This document shows positions 9,913 to 19,246 of a stretch of 44,923 nucleotides of DNA, piece after piece. This DNA is from Deltaproteobacteria bacterium. GTDB lineage: Bacteria > Desulfobacterota > Desulfobaccia > Desulfobaccales > 0-14-0-80-60-11. The stretch spans positions 1 through 44,923 of the forward strand of contig JACQYN010000087.1 in the NCBI GenBank assembly GCA_016208235.1, read 5' to 3'. The notes below the pieces were generated by a model. The model was not told the origin of the DNA, ran no database searches, and was given only the letters and a program-made list of their open reading frames with translations. Each line of letters opens with the position of its first letter. Within the stretch, counting starts at the first letter, position 1. The position numbers were made by a program, and so were the translations under genes.

Positions 9913-10296
9913 ATGGCCATCAAGAAAAAAGATCATGGCCGGGGCACCGCCCTGGCTGCCAGCTCTCCGGCTGCCGGGGTGCAGATCAAAGGGCGCCTCT
10001 GGTTGGAAAGAGACGGGGAAACCTTCCTGAGTTGGGGGCGGGTGGTGCTCCTGGAGCGAATCCGGGAACTGGGTTCCATCGCCGCCGCGGCCCGTTCCAT
10101 GGAGATGGCTTACAGCCATGCCTGGTCCCTGGTGGCCGACATGAACCGTCTGGCCGGGGAAGACCTGGTGGCCCGGACCTTTGGGGGGAAAAACGGCGGC
10201 CGGGCCTGGCTGACCCCCGCGGGTGAGGCGGCAGTCGCCAATTTTTGGGACATGGCCGGTAAGTTCCAGGAATGGTTAACAAATCAAGAGGGTTGA
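9913..10296 (+). CDS. ModE-like winged-helix (molybdate/tungstate) transcriptional regulator, HTH domain only
   Basis: GRVVLLERIRELGSIAAAARSMEMAYSHAWSLVADMNRLAGEDLVARTFGGKNGGRAWLTPAGEAAV matches the ModE/LysR-type HTH; adjacent to tungstate transporter. Confidence 0.85.
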   Translation: MAIKKKDHGRGTALAASSPAAGVQIKGRLWLERDGETFLSWGRVVLLERIRELGSIAAAARSMEMAYSHAWSLVADMNRLAGEDLVARTFGGKNGGRAWLTPAGEAAVANFWDMAGKFQEWLTNQEG

Positions 10297-10320
10297 AATA
10301 CTCTGTTTTTTTTGCAATTC

Positions 10321-10342
10321 GCTATTCTATTAATTAAATAGC
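10321..10342. promoter_or_regulatory. Palindromic operator GCTATT-N10-AATAGC upstream of tupA
   Basis: GCTATTCTATTAATTAAATAGC; identical half-sites and spacing to 9888-9909. Confidence 0.75.
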
Positions 10343-10396
10343 GCTTCTTCCAGGCACCCCCTTATCTGATTAAGACAGCCAAAGAGGAGGGATAAA

Positions 10397-11212
10397 ATGG
10401 GAAAAACGTCAATCTTGGTTTTGCTGGGATCACTTTTGATTGCTGCCAACATCTCATCAGCGGAAACCCGCATCAAGTGCGCGTCCACCACCAGCACCCA
10501 AAATTCGGGAATGTTCGATTACCTGTTGCCCATCTTTGAGAAGAAGACCGGCATCAAGGTGGACGTGGTGGCCGTGGGCACCGGCGCGGCCATTGAAATC
10601 GGCAAGCGGGGCGACGCGGACGTGGTCATGGTCCACGCCAAGGAGCAGGAATTGAAGGTCGTAAAAGAAGGAGCCTTCGTCAACCGCCATGACCTGATGT
10701 ACAATGATTTCGTCATCATCGGCCCGGCCAATGACCCCTTAAAGATCAAGGGCATGAAATCCGCGGCGGAGGCTTTCAAGAAGATCGCGGCCCAGGGAGC
10801 GCCTTTTGTCTCCCGGGGGGATAAGTCCGGCACAAATACCAAGGAGTTGGCCCTCTGGAAGGCCGCGGGCCTCGATCCCAAGGGGAAGAAATGGTACCTG
10901 GAGGTGGGCCAGGGCATGGAAAAGGCCCAGCGTATCGCCAACGAGAAGCGGGCGTATACCCTCACCGACCGGGGCACCTGGCTGGCTACCAAGGACAAAG
11001 ACAAGCTGGAGATGGTGGTGGTCCTGGAAGGCGACCCCGTCCTCTTTAATCAATACGGGGTGATGGCGGTGAATCCGGAAAAACACAAGAAGGCCAAATT
11101 CAAGGAGGCCATGGTCTTCACTAACTGGCTCATCTCCCCGGAAGGCCAACAGGCCATCGGGGCTTTCAAAGATAAGCATGGGAACCAACTCTTCATTCCC
11201 AATGCGAAATAG
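10397..11212 (+). CDS. tupA: Tungstate ABC transporter substrate-binding protein
   Basis: Signal peptide; IKCASTTSTQNSGMFDYLLPIFEKKTGIKVDVVAVGTGAAIEIGKRGDADVVMVHAK...FVSRGDKSGTNTKE is TupA/WtpA-like. Confidence 0.92.
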   Translation: MGKTSILVLLGSLLIAANISSAETRIKCASTTSTQNSGMFDYLLPIFEKKTGIKVDVVAVGTGAAIEIGKRGDADVVMVHAKEQELKVVKEGAFVNRHDLMYNDFVIIGPANDPLKIKGMKSAAEAFKKIAAQGAPFVSRGDKSGTNTKELALWKAAGLDPKGKKWYLEVGQGMEKAQRIANEKRAYTLTDRGTWLATKDKDKLEMVVVLEGDPVLFNQYGVMAVNPEKHKKAKFKEAMVFTNWLISPEGQQAIGAFKDKHGNQLFIPNAK

Positions 11213-11276
11213 AAATTTCCCAGGGCAGGCCGTGGGCGCATTTTAGGTTCGGCCTGCCCTTACTTTTGGCGTTAGC

Positions 11277-11996
11277 ATGGATACTATACTCCAGGGATTT
11301 AGCAGCGCGTTTAAGCTGATCACCGCGCTTGATCCCGAATTGTTAAAAATTATCTGGCTGTCCCTCCAGGTCTCGGCCGCGGCCTTGCTGCTGGCCCTCA
11401 TCCTGGGCCTGCCCCTGGGGGCCTTGCTGGCTCTCAAAAGACTACCTCTTCGGGGGCTGATCCTCAGCGTGATCAATACCGGCATGGGGTTGCCCCCGGT
11501 GGTGGTGGGACTCTTTGTCTATCTGCTGCTCTCCCGCAGCGGCCCCTTGGGCTTCATGGAGCTTCTCTATACCCCCGGAGCCATGATCATCGCTCAGTTA
11601 ATCCTGTCCTTTCCCATAGTCACTTCCCTGTCCCATACCGCCATCGTCAACGTGAATCCCATTATCAGGCAGGCGGCCCAGGTCTTAGGGGCCAATCCCC
11701 TGCAAGAGGCCCTGACCGTCATCAGGGAAGCCCGGTACGGGATTATGACCGGGGGCATCGCCGCGTTGGGCCGGGTCACCGCGGAGGTGGGCGCGGTGAT
11801 CATGGTGGGGGGCAACATTGCCGGTTATACCCGGGTGATGACCACCACCATCGCTTTAGAAACGGATAAAGGGAATTTCGATCTGGCCATTGCCTTGGGG
11901 ATCATCCTCCTGGGCCTGTCGCTCATGATCAACGTGGCCTTCCGGACCTTGCAGAAGATGGGCCGAACCGGCTCCGGGGTCATTTTATGGGATTAA
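11277..11996 (+). CDS. tupB: Tungstate ABC transporter permease
   Basis: Five or more TM segments, EAA-type loop (GRVTAEVGAVIMVGGNIAGYTRVMTT), position between tupA and ATPase. Confidence 0.9.
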   Translation: MDTILQGFSSAFKLITALDPELLKIIWLSLQVSAAALLLALILGLPLGALLALKRLPLRGLILSVINTGMGLPPVVVGLFVYLLLSRSGPLGFMELLYTPGAMIIAQLILSFPIVTSLSHTAIVNVNPIIRQAAQVLGANPLQEALTVIREARYGIMTGGIAALGRVTAEVGAVIMVGGNIAGYTRVMTTTIALETDKGNFDLAIALGIILLGLSLMINVAFRTLQKMGRTGSGVILWD

Positions 11997-12640
11997 GCCT
12001 GGAATTGGCCCAAATCTCCAAGGCCTATAACGGCCAGGTTATTCTGCGGGATTGCTCCTGGGTCTTCGAAACCGGATTATCCCACGTATTGATGGGCCCC
12101 AACGGCACGGGCAAGTCCACCCTGTTAAGGATCTGCGCCCTGCTGGAGGCCCCGGACCGGGGCCGGGTAAACTATCTGGCCGACGGCCGGCCCCTGCCCC
12201 TTGATTTGGATTTAAAACGCCGAATTACTCTGCTTTTGCCCGGCGTCGGGGTCTTCAACACTTCGGTCTTCAATAATGTGGCTTACGGCTTGAAAATCCG
12301 GGGCATCAACCGGAAGGAGATACAAGCGAAGGTGGATGCTACTCTGGAGGCGGTGGGTCTGGTAGAAAAGAAGCGGCAACGGGCTCTCGACCTCTCCACC
12401 GGCCAGAGCAAGCGCCTGGGTCTGGCCCGGGCCATGGTCCTGGAACCGGAGGTCATCTTCCTGGATGAGCCCACCGCGTCCATTGATCAGGCAAATACCG
12501 AGATCATCGAAGACATCATCATGAACCTGAAGGCCGAAAAAAAGGCCACCATTATCATGGTGACCCATGATCCGGCCCAGGCGGAAAGGCTGGGGGACCG
12601 GCTGCTCTTGATCAAGGACGGCAAACTGTGGCCCGGGTGA
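11987..12640 (+). CDS. tupC: Tungstate ABC transporter ATP-binding protein
   Basis: Walker A GPNGTGKST, signature LSTGQSKRLGLARAM, Walker B VIFLDEPTA. Confidence 0.92.
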   Translation: MGLSLELAQISKAYNGQVILRDCSWVFETGLSHVLMGPNGTGKSTLLRICALLEAPDRGRVNYLADGRPLPLDLDLKRRITLLLPGVGVFNTSVFNNVAYGLKIRGINRKEIQAKVDATLEAVGLVEKKRQRALDLSTGQSKRLGLARAMVLEPEVIFLDEPTASIDQANTEIIEDIIMNLKAEKKATIIMVTHDPAQAERLGDRLLLIKDGKLWPG

Positions 12641-12652
12641 AACCTCACCCGG
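12629..12652. terminator. Hairpin GCCCGGGTGA-AACC-TCACCCGGGC between convergent genes (overlaps tupC stop)
   Basis: Perfect 10-bp stem, 4-nt loop. Confidence 0.6.
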
Positions 12653-12657
12653 GCTCC

Positions 12658-13488
12658 TCAGTGCCATTCAATGTAATTTCGGTAGATAATAATGGTGAGC
12701 AGCAGATACAGGCCGACAATCAGGGCCGTATAGCCGAAGATGAAATACATCACCCGGTACCAATAGGGCGGCCCCGGGACTATGGCCTCCTCCAGCCGCC
12801 CCTCCTCCTCTAGCCTGGCGATCCACAGGGGTTTTTCCTCCCGCTCCTTTTCCAGTTCCACGCTGCCTGCGAACATGCATTCATTCATGGGAAACATGCC
12901 CCGGCGCAGGTGGCCGATGGTGAAGTGGATGATGAAGATATAGAGCATGGCCAGCAGGGCCTCGGCCCGGTGGAAGAGAACCAGGACATTCAAGACCCAG
13001 CCGGGCATGATGCGGCTGGCTGCCAGCGGATACATGAGCGGCAAGCCGGTTATTGCCAGAAGCGGCAACCCCCAAAAAACCGCCCAGTAGTCGAACTTCT
13101 CCCAGTAGGTCCAGCGGTCGAAGGCCGGGGGCGGCCCCATTCCGAAGAACCAGCGCACCTTTTGTCCCAGGTGTACCACATCCGCCCGCTGGGGCACCAG
13201 GGAATCCGCATCAAACAAGCTTTTCCGCCAGGATTTCCATTCCACCTTGGCTAACACGTAGGCGATGTGAATCACAAAGCCGATGATCATCAGGATGCCC
13301 ACCGTATTGTGGACGGTGGTGGCGCCGCCATAGCCGCCGAAGAGGTTGACGACGAACTTCCCCCAACTGGTGGCGTACAGCAGGCGCCCCATGCCGGTGA
13401 CCGCCTGGATCAGGAAGGTCACCATGATGAAGACATGGAAGACGCGGTCAAAGATATTGAACCGGACTATCCGCACCTGGTCATTCAT
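12658..13488 (-). CDS. Membrane cytochrome b subunit (cytochrome b561/PhsC/FdnI-like)
   Basis: DRVFHVFIMVTFLIQAVTGM..., FHRAEALLAMLYIFIIHFTIGHLRRGMFPMNE; several TM helices with His. Confidence 0.8.
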   Translation of the reverse strand: MNDQVRIVRFNIFDRVFHVFIMVTFLIQAVTGMGRLLYATSWGKFVVNLFGGYGGATTVHNTVGILMIIGFVIHIAYVLAKVEWKSWRKSLFDADSLVPQRADVVHLGQKVRWFFGMGPPPAFDRWTYWEKFDYWAVFWGLPLLAITGLPLMYPLAASRIMPGWVLNVLVLFHRAEALLAMLYIFIIHFTIGHLRRGMFPMNECMFAGSVELEKEREEKPLWIARLEEEGRLEEAIVPGPPYWYRVMYFIFGYTALIVGLYLLLTIIIYRNYIEWH

Positions 13489-14236
13489 TTTCCGGCTCCT
13501 CTGGTTCCGGCTTCTCGGGAGGGGACTTTGCCTGGGGCTCCGGCTTCATTTTCTCGCGCATGGCGTGGTAAGATTCCTTGCCCACCCAGATGAGGGTATG
13601 AAGGCCGAAAAAGGCCAGGGTGCCCACGATCAACAGGTACATGAACCAGTTGCTGTAATACAGGGAGGCAAAGGTCTTCCGGGTGGCGGGGTCCCCCGCC
13701 TTGGGCTCATGCACCAGATAGGTGGCAAAGGAGATATTTGCCCCTTCATGGCATTTGCTGCACACATAAGCGTGCCGGCGGATGGGGTTCAGGGGCGAGT
13801 AGTAGTAGTTGATGCCCGCAATAGGCTCACCCCCGTGGCACTGCCGGCAGGTAAGGTTGCCCCGGGTGGTGTGGCTGTGCTTGGCCTCCTCCACGTGGCA
13901 TTCTTCGCACCGCCGCAGTTCGTAGAACTGAATACCCGCGTGGGAATCTTCCATCCGGGAGCGGACATTAGGCTCCACCGCGGCCCGGGGCCGGTAAGGA
14001 GTAACAGATGGGTACCGCCGCACCACTTCCGGGGCCCCCACGAAGGGGCGCACGCGGCGGGGTTTGACTTCGTATTCCTCGTAGTAGCCGGTGCTGAGTT
14101 CCCGCTCCCGGTACCGGCGGATGGACGAGGTGACCTCCTCCTGGGCCGGCGCTGCCGGGGGCCACAGAACCAGGGCCCCCAGCAGCCCCAGGGCTGCCTG
14201 GAGAACGGCCTTCCGGAGCAGCCTCCGCAGGTGCAT
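13481..14236 (-). CDS. Membrane-anchored triheme cytochrome c
   Basis: Signal peptide; three CxxCH motifs (CEECH, CRQCH, CSKCH); C-terminal TM helix WFMYLLIVGTLAFFGLHTLIWV; overlaps cyt b gene by 8 bp. Confidence 0.85.
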   Translation of the reverse strand: MHLRRLLRKAVLQAALGLLGALVLWPPAAPAQEEVTSSIRRYRERELSTGYYEEYEVKPRRVRPFVGAPEVVRRYPSVTPYRPRAAVEPNVRSRMEDSHAGIQFYELRRCEECHVEEAKHSHTTRGNLTCRQCHGGEPIAGINYYYSPLNPIRRHAYVCSKCHEGANISFATYLVHEPKAGDPATRKTFASLYYSNWFMYLLIVGTLAFFGLHTLIWVGKESYHAMREKMKPEPQAKSPPEKPEPEEPENE

Positions 14237-14247
14237 AGCCGTTCTCC

Positions 14248-15609
14248 TTATTTTTTACCCGCTTCTTTGGGAGGCGCCTTGCGAGCCTCAGTGGCAGGTT
14301 TAGGGGCCTCCACTTTTTTAGGGGCAGGTTTGGCCGCCTTGGGGGCCTCCGGCGGCATATCCACTTTTACCGGCGAACCGACCGGCTTGGGCAGCACCGT
14401 CAGGGCATCGAACGCGGCTTGCAGCTTTTTCAGATCCTGGCCTTTGTGCTTGTGACAGGTCTCGCAGGAATTGGGGATCACCGGGTTGGCCAGGGTATCC
14501 TTGGGCAGCAAGCACGCGAAGACGTGGCTGTGAATATCGCCGGATTCCGCGCTGGAGGCGATGCGGGGCATATGACAGCCTATGCAGTTGGCAAAAGAAT
14601 GGATAGAGTGCGCCAGATTGTTGTTCACTTCCACGTGGCAGGTAAGGCACTGCTTGGAACCGGCGGACAAAGTCTGAGACCGGGTAGGAGGAACCCCGAT
14701 CTGGTGCACGTAGTGGCAGGAGGTGCAGGTCACGCCTTCTTTAGCGTGCACGGACTGCTTCCAATCCAGATATTGCTGGTGATGGCCCTTGGCAAACTCA
14801 TTGGCGTACACCATCTTCGTATCGCCGGCGGCAAAGGTGGTCTCCTTGTAGTTGGGACCGAAGGCTTTGCCGGGCTCATAACCCACCGGCCAGCCGGCTC
14901 CCTTCACCTTGGTGGATGAGCCCCGGGTGTGGCAGGAGCCGCAGATCTGAACCGCCACCCCCATGGTGAGCTTGGCCGGGTTGATGATGGTCTGGCGCTT
15001 TTCGAAAACTGCGGTCTTGGGGAGAGCCGCATGCCAGGAACCCTTGCCGTGGCAGGCTTCGCAACCCACCCCCGGTTCGACAAAGGTACTTTTCTCCAGG
15101 TCCACGCCGGTGGCATGGCAGCCGCCGCAACTGACAATCCACGGTTTTTTATCCCATTCGGGATCTCCCTCGCCAAAAGGCACCCAGCGGTGGGTTTCCA
15201 TATTATACTGAATGGGGACAATGAATAGCTTTCCCTTCCTTTCCACTAAGAAGCGCTGTTTCCATTGGCTGCCGATGGTATACTTGACTTCGTCCTCCTT
15301 GGGGATAAAGACCTGATCCACCGGGATTTTGAGCTTCGCCTTGGCCAGATCGGCCCGGATCGCCTTCTCGTCGATGGGGGCGACAATGGCATCCTTGTTC
15401 TTCTGGGCGTCTTGCAACATCCGGCTGTGCAGGGTCATCTTCCAGGAGTCGAAGTGCTCCAGGTGGCACATCTTACAGGTATCCGAGCCCACGTACTTTT
15501 TCGGCTCCTTTTTCAGGGCCTCCACGTCAATGGGCCGCTCGCCGCAGGCCGTCAATCCCAGGGCCACCAGCCCCATCAGCAATATTCTCCCTAGACCATA
15601 CCTGTTCAT
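14248..15609 (-). CDS. Octaheme c-type cytochrome lipoprotein (cytochrome c554-like)
   Basis: Lipobox LTAC; eight CxxCH motifs (CKMCH, CGGCH, CEACH, CGSCH, CTSCH, CLTCH, CIGCH, CETCH); Pro/Lys/Ala-rich tail. Confidence 0.88.
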   Translation of the reverse strand: MNRYGLGRILLMGLVALGLTACGERPIDVEALKKEPKKYVGSDTCKMCHLEHFDSWKMTLHSRMLQDAQKNKDAIVAPIDEKAIRADLAKAKLKIPVDQVFIPKEDEVKYTIGSQWKQRFLVERKGKLFIVPIQYNMETHRWVPFGEGDPEWDKKPWIVSCGGCHATGVDLEKSTFVEPGVGCEACHGKGSWHAALPKTAVFEKRQTIINPAKLTMGVAVQICGSCHTRGSSTKVKGAGWPVGYEPGKAFGPNYKETTFAAGDTKMVYANEFAKGHHQQYLDWKQSVHAKEGVTCTSCHYVHQIGVPPTRSQTLSAGSKQCLTCHVEVNNNLAHSIHSFANCIGCHMPRIASSAESGDIHSHVFACLLPKDTLANPVIPNSCETCHKHKGQDLKKLQAAFDALTVLPKPVGSPVKVDMPPEAPKAAKPAPKKVEAPKPATEARKAPPKEAGKK

Positions 15610-15920
15610 ACCGCCCTCCCGATAAGGATATTAAGAATATTGGGGAGCCACGATTTCTGGCCCTGGATGATTGATGTGTCCGCTCTAATGCCCGGAAGCT
15701 CAGGTTTCCGGCAAATTATTATTGTTTAAATGTTATTACCCTTTATCTCCAAGTCAATGCCGACAAAAGCCTTTGGTTGGTATATCAGTCTATAATCTAT
15801 ATAAGCTATTTAGTATAGATAAAAGATTGTGTGAAAAATATTTTAATCACATGAAACCGATCAACTTACTCTTTATCCCCCGGTACTTTCCTGATATGCT
15901 CAAAAGTCAGGCGTACTCCC

Positions 15921-18077
15921 GTGGATAGCTTCGCGATTTACACCACCAGAACTAAAATCAAAGCCGGCGCGGTCCTCATTCTGGCCGCCCTGCTGCTGGT
16001 CCTGGGTCTGGATTTCTCCGGGGTCCTCACCCCCTACCGCCTCAAGACCCTGGATCTGCTCTTCCGCCAGGCGCCCCTCCCCAAAGCCAGTCCCCAGGTG
16101 GTGGTGGTCACCGTGGACCAGCCGGACCTGGATTTTTTTAAAGCCCAGGGCGTTACCTGGCCCTGGCCCCGCCAAATCTACGCTCCGCTGATCGATTTCT
16201 GCCGCCGGAGCGGCGCGCAGGCGGTGATCTTCGACATCCTCTACACCGAGGCTTCTTCTTACGGCCCGGACGACGACCGGCGCTTCGCCGAGGCCGCGGC
16301 CGCCGCGGGCAACGTGATTTTTCCCTTCTTTCTTTCCCGGGAGGACAAACCTTCCTCCCCCGGGACGACGGAACTTCTGGACAAGGCGGCGCTGGCCATC
16401 TCCGGGACCCCTCCCCCGGAAAGCATCAAGTACCGGTCCCTGCTGGCCCCCATCCCTCCCCTGGTGGCCGCGGCCCGGACCCTGGGGAACGTCCAATCCC
16501 CCCCGGATATCGACGGCATCTATCGCCGCATCCCCCTGGTGCTGCCTTTCCAAGGCCGCTGGCTGCCGCTGCTGGCCTTCGCCGCGTTCCAATCCTTTGA
16601 TCAGGAGGCGCCGTGGCGGTTCCAGGACGGGGCGTTGGTCCAGGGGGACCGACGGATTCCCCTGGACGCCCAGGGACAGTTTTTGCTCAAGTACCGGGGG
16701 CCCACTCGCAGCCATCAGCGCTTCTCCGCGGCCAACCTGATCCAATCCGAGTATCGCCTCCTCCATGGCCACCCATCCCTGGTCCCCCCGGAGGCCCTGG
16801 CCGGCAAATGGGTCTTCGTGGGCCTCACGGCCCCGGGTTTGTTCGACCTGAAGGCCAGCCCGGTGAGCGCGATCTACCCGGGAGTGGAAGTCCACGCCAC
16901 CTTGCTGGACAATTTGCTCCAGGGGGATTTTCTGAAGACCGTGCCTGCGTGGCTCTGGTGGGCCTGGACCCTGGTTCTCGTTGGGTCGATGGTCCTGACC
17001 GTGCTCTTCGTATCCGGGATGTCCGGGCTGATCGCCAACCTGGGGGCCCTGGTCATCTTTAACGCCCTGCACGTGGCCCTCTGTGTTTTCGCCTTTACCC
17101 GGAGTTGGTACGCCGATCCCTTGCTGCCGGATCTGGCCCTGAACTTTAGTTTCGCCCTGGCCGCGGTTTACAGCTACGCCACCGAAGGACGGCAAAAACA
17201 CGCCATCCGTGGCATGTTCGCCCAGTACATGTCCGAAGTGGTGATCAACCACCTCCTGGAGCACCCGGAAAAGCTGAAATTAGGGGGCGAACGCCGCCGG
17301 ATCACCATCTTTTTCTCCGACCTTGCGGGTTTTACCACCCTGTCCGAGCGCCTGGACCCGGAAAAAGTGGTGGCCCTCCTCAATGACTATCTCTCCCGGA
17401 TGACCGATATCATCCTGGAAGAGGACGGCATGGTGGACAAATTCGAAGGCGACGCGATCATGGCCTTCTGGGGCGCGCCTTTGGATCAAGAAGACCAGGC
17501 GGTACTGACCTGCCGGGCGGCGCTGCGCCAGGCCGCGGCCCTGCAAGACCTGAACCGGCAATTTGCGGATCGGGGCTTGCCGCGCCTTAACCTCCGTATG
17601 GGCCTTCACACCGGCGAAGCCATCGTCGGCAATCTGGGTTCCCAGAAACGCTTTGATTACACGGCCATTGGCGATAGTGTAAACCTAGCTTCCCGCCTGG
17701 AAGGGCTGAACAAGTTTTATGGCACCCCCATCATGGCCAGCGAGGCCACCGTGCAGGAATGCCGCGACCTGGTGGAATTTCGGGAACTGGATTGGGTGGC
17801 CGTCAAAGGCCGGGCGGCCCCGGTGACCGTTTACGAAGTGCTGGCTCTGAAAGGGGAACTGACCCCTGAGCAGGCCGCGGGCCGGGAGGAATTTGCCCGG
17901 GGCCTCCAGCTCTTCCGGGAAAAGGCGTTCAGCCGGGCCGAGCCCGCGTTCGCCGCAGTCCTGGAACACCTCCCGGAAGACGGGCCGGCCCCAATGTTTA
18001 TTGACCTCTGCCGGAAATTCCAGGAATCTCCACCCCCCAGCGACTGGGACGGCGTCTTCCGCCCGGATAAGAAGTAA
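15921..18077 (+). CDS. CHASE2 sensor domain class III adenylate/guanylate cyclase
   Basis: N-terminal TM + CHASE2-like extracellular domain, TM bundle, then ITIFFSDLAGFTTLSERLDPEKVVALLNDYLSRMTDIILEEDGMVDKFEGDAIMAFWGAP cyclase domain; GTG start. Confidence 0.92.
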   Translation: MDSFAIYTTRTKIKAGAVLILAALLLVLGLDFSGVLTPYRLKTLDLLFRQAPLPKASPQVVVVTVDQPDLDFFKAQGVTWPWPRQIYAPLIDFCRRSGAQAVIFDILYTEASSYGPDDDRRFAEAAAAAGNVIFPFFLSREDKPSSPGTTELLDKAALAISGTPPPESIKYRSLLAPIPPLVAAARTLGNVQSPPDIDGIYRRIPLVLPFQGRWLPLLAFAAFQSFDQEAPWRFQDGALVQGDRRIPLDAQGQFLLKYRGPTRSHQRFSAANLIQSEYRLLHGHPSLVPPEALAGKWVFVGLTAPGLFDLKASPVSAIYPGVEVHATLLDNLLQGDFLKTVPAWLWWAWTLVLVGSMVLTVLFVSGMSGLIANLGALVIFNALHVALCVFAFTRSWYADPLLPDLALNFSFALAAVYSYATEGRQKHAIRGMFAQYMSEVVINHLLEHPEKLKLGGERRRITIFFSDLAGFTTLSERLDPEKVVALLNDYLSRMTDIILEEDGMVDKFEGDAIMAFWGAPLDQEDQAVLTCRAALRQAAALQDLNRQFADRGLPRLNLRMGLHTGEAIVGNLGSQKRFDYTAIGDSVNLASRLEGLNKFYGTPIMASEATVQECRDLVEFRELDWVAVKGRAAPVTVYEVLALKGELTPEQAAGREEFARGLQLFREKAFSRAEPAFAAVLEHLPEDGPAPMFIDLCRKFQESPPPSDWDGVFRPDKK

Positions 18078-18176
18078 AGAGTTTAGGGGTCAGGGGTCAG
18101 AAGTTAGGGGGCAGGGTGTTCAATTTTACCCCGGATTATGCCGCAAATTATAATGGAAATATGTCCAACTGCTTGT

Positions 18177-18969
18177 TATAAGGAGGTATATTTAGCAAAT
18201 CGGGGGTCTCCAAGGTGCTCGCTAATGGTGAAAGCCAGAAAGAGGTAATCCGGCCGGATTTTAATCGGGCCATCATGATCGATTTCCAGGGGGCCAAGAT
18301 CACCTCAGACGTTGGTTTTCTCCTGATGCGAGAGATAGACGAGCGTTTTAGGATCATCGATCCCATGGAATCTACGAGTACTGCGAGGACCAGCGCATCA
18401 CCTACTTCATTCGGTTACCAGCCAACGAGAACCTGGATAAGCTGGTGGCACCGCACCTCAGTCGTCCGGTGGGCAGACCGCCCAAGAGCGGCATCCAGGT
18501 CAAGATCGTTGATCTGCACTACCAGGCTAAGAGTTGGAGCCGGCCACGACGGGTAGTGGCCAAGATCGAGTGGCACCGGGGCGAGTTATTCCCCCGCATC
18601 GGCTCTGTGGTCAACAGCTCCAGGCTGCCGGCCAGTAAGGTGATCAAGATCTATAACGGCCGGGGGGATGCGGAAAACCGGATCAAGGAAGGCAAAAACA
18701 CCCTGCGCTGGGACAAGACCAGCTGTCAACGGTTCGAGGCCAACCAAGCCCGGCTGACGATGGGGGTTCTGGCCTATAACCTTCTCCATATGATACGGCA
18801 GTTCTATGTCTGGGGCGAAGAAGTGAAACGGTCCATCGACTGGTTGATCAAACGTCTGATCAAAGTGGGGGCCAGGGTTTCTTACCACGCCCGGCGGTGG
18901 TATGTGCTTATCGCCTCGGCCTTTCCCCTGGCTCACCATTACCGGGCGGTGCTGGCCTGGGGTCCTTAA
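18177..18969 (+). pseudogene. Degenerate IS1380-family transposase (internal deletion + frameshift)
   Basis: N-part VIRPDFNRAIMIDFQGAKITSDVGFLLMREIDERFRIID; then, in another frame, YEYCEDQRITYFIRLPANENLDKLVAPHLSRPVGRPPKSG...VIKIYNGRGDAENRIKEGKNTLRWDKTSCQRFEANQARLTMGVLAYNLLHMIRQFY. Central catalytic portion missing. Confidence 0.85.
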
Positions 18970-19246
18970 ACTCCACGAAAGTGAAGGATCCTGATTCTGA
19001 GGGGCAGGTATGCCCAAATTTTTGGAAAAATTACTATGCCCGGCTGTTAGGTTGACAATTTCATGGCAATTTGTGCTATCATTCTTTTAATATGACAATT
19101 TTGCTGCAAAATAGGAAGCTTGACTGGGTGCCACTCGGAGAGAAGTCTCCCCAAAAGCATTTCTGGGCTGGGGGGCCAAGCTTGCCGCATAATCTCGGTT
19201 AAAGCCTTGCGGCTTACTAATATTCAAAAAGGAAATTTTCTTTAAA

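Noticed and set aside
13346-14455. 369-aa plus-strand ORF
   Set aside because: Antisense to cytochrome genes, whose CxxCH motifs establish the real frame.
15900-17264. 454-aa minus-strand ORF
   Set aside because: Antisense to the CHASE2-cyclase gene, which has clear domain motifs.
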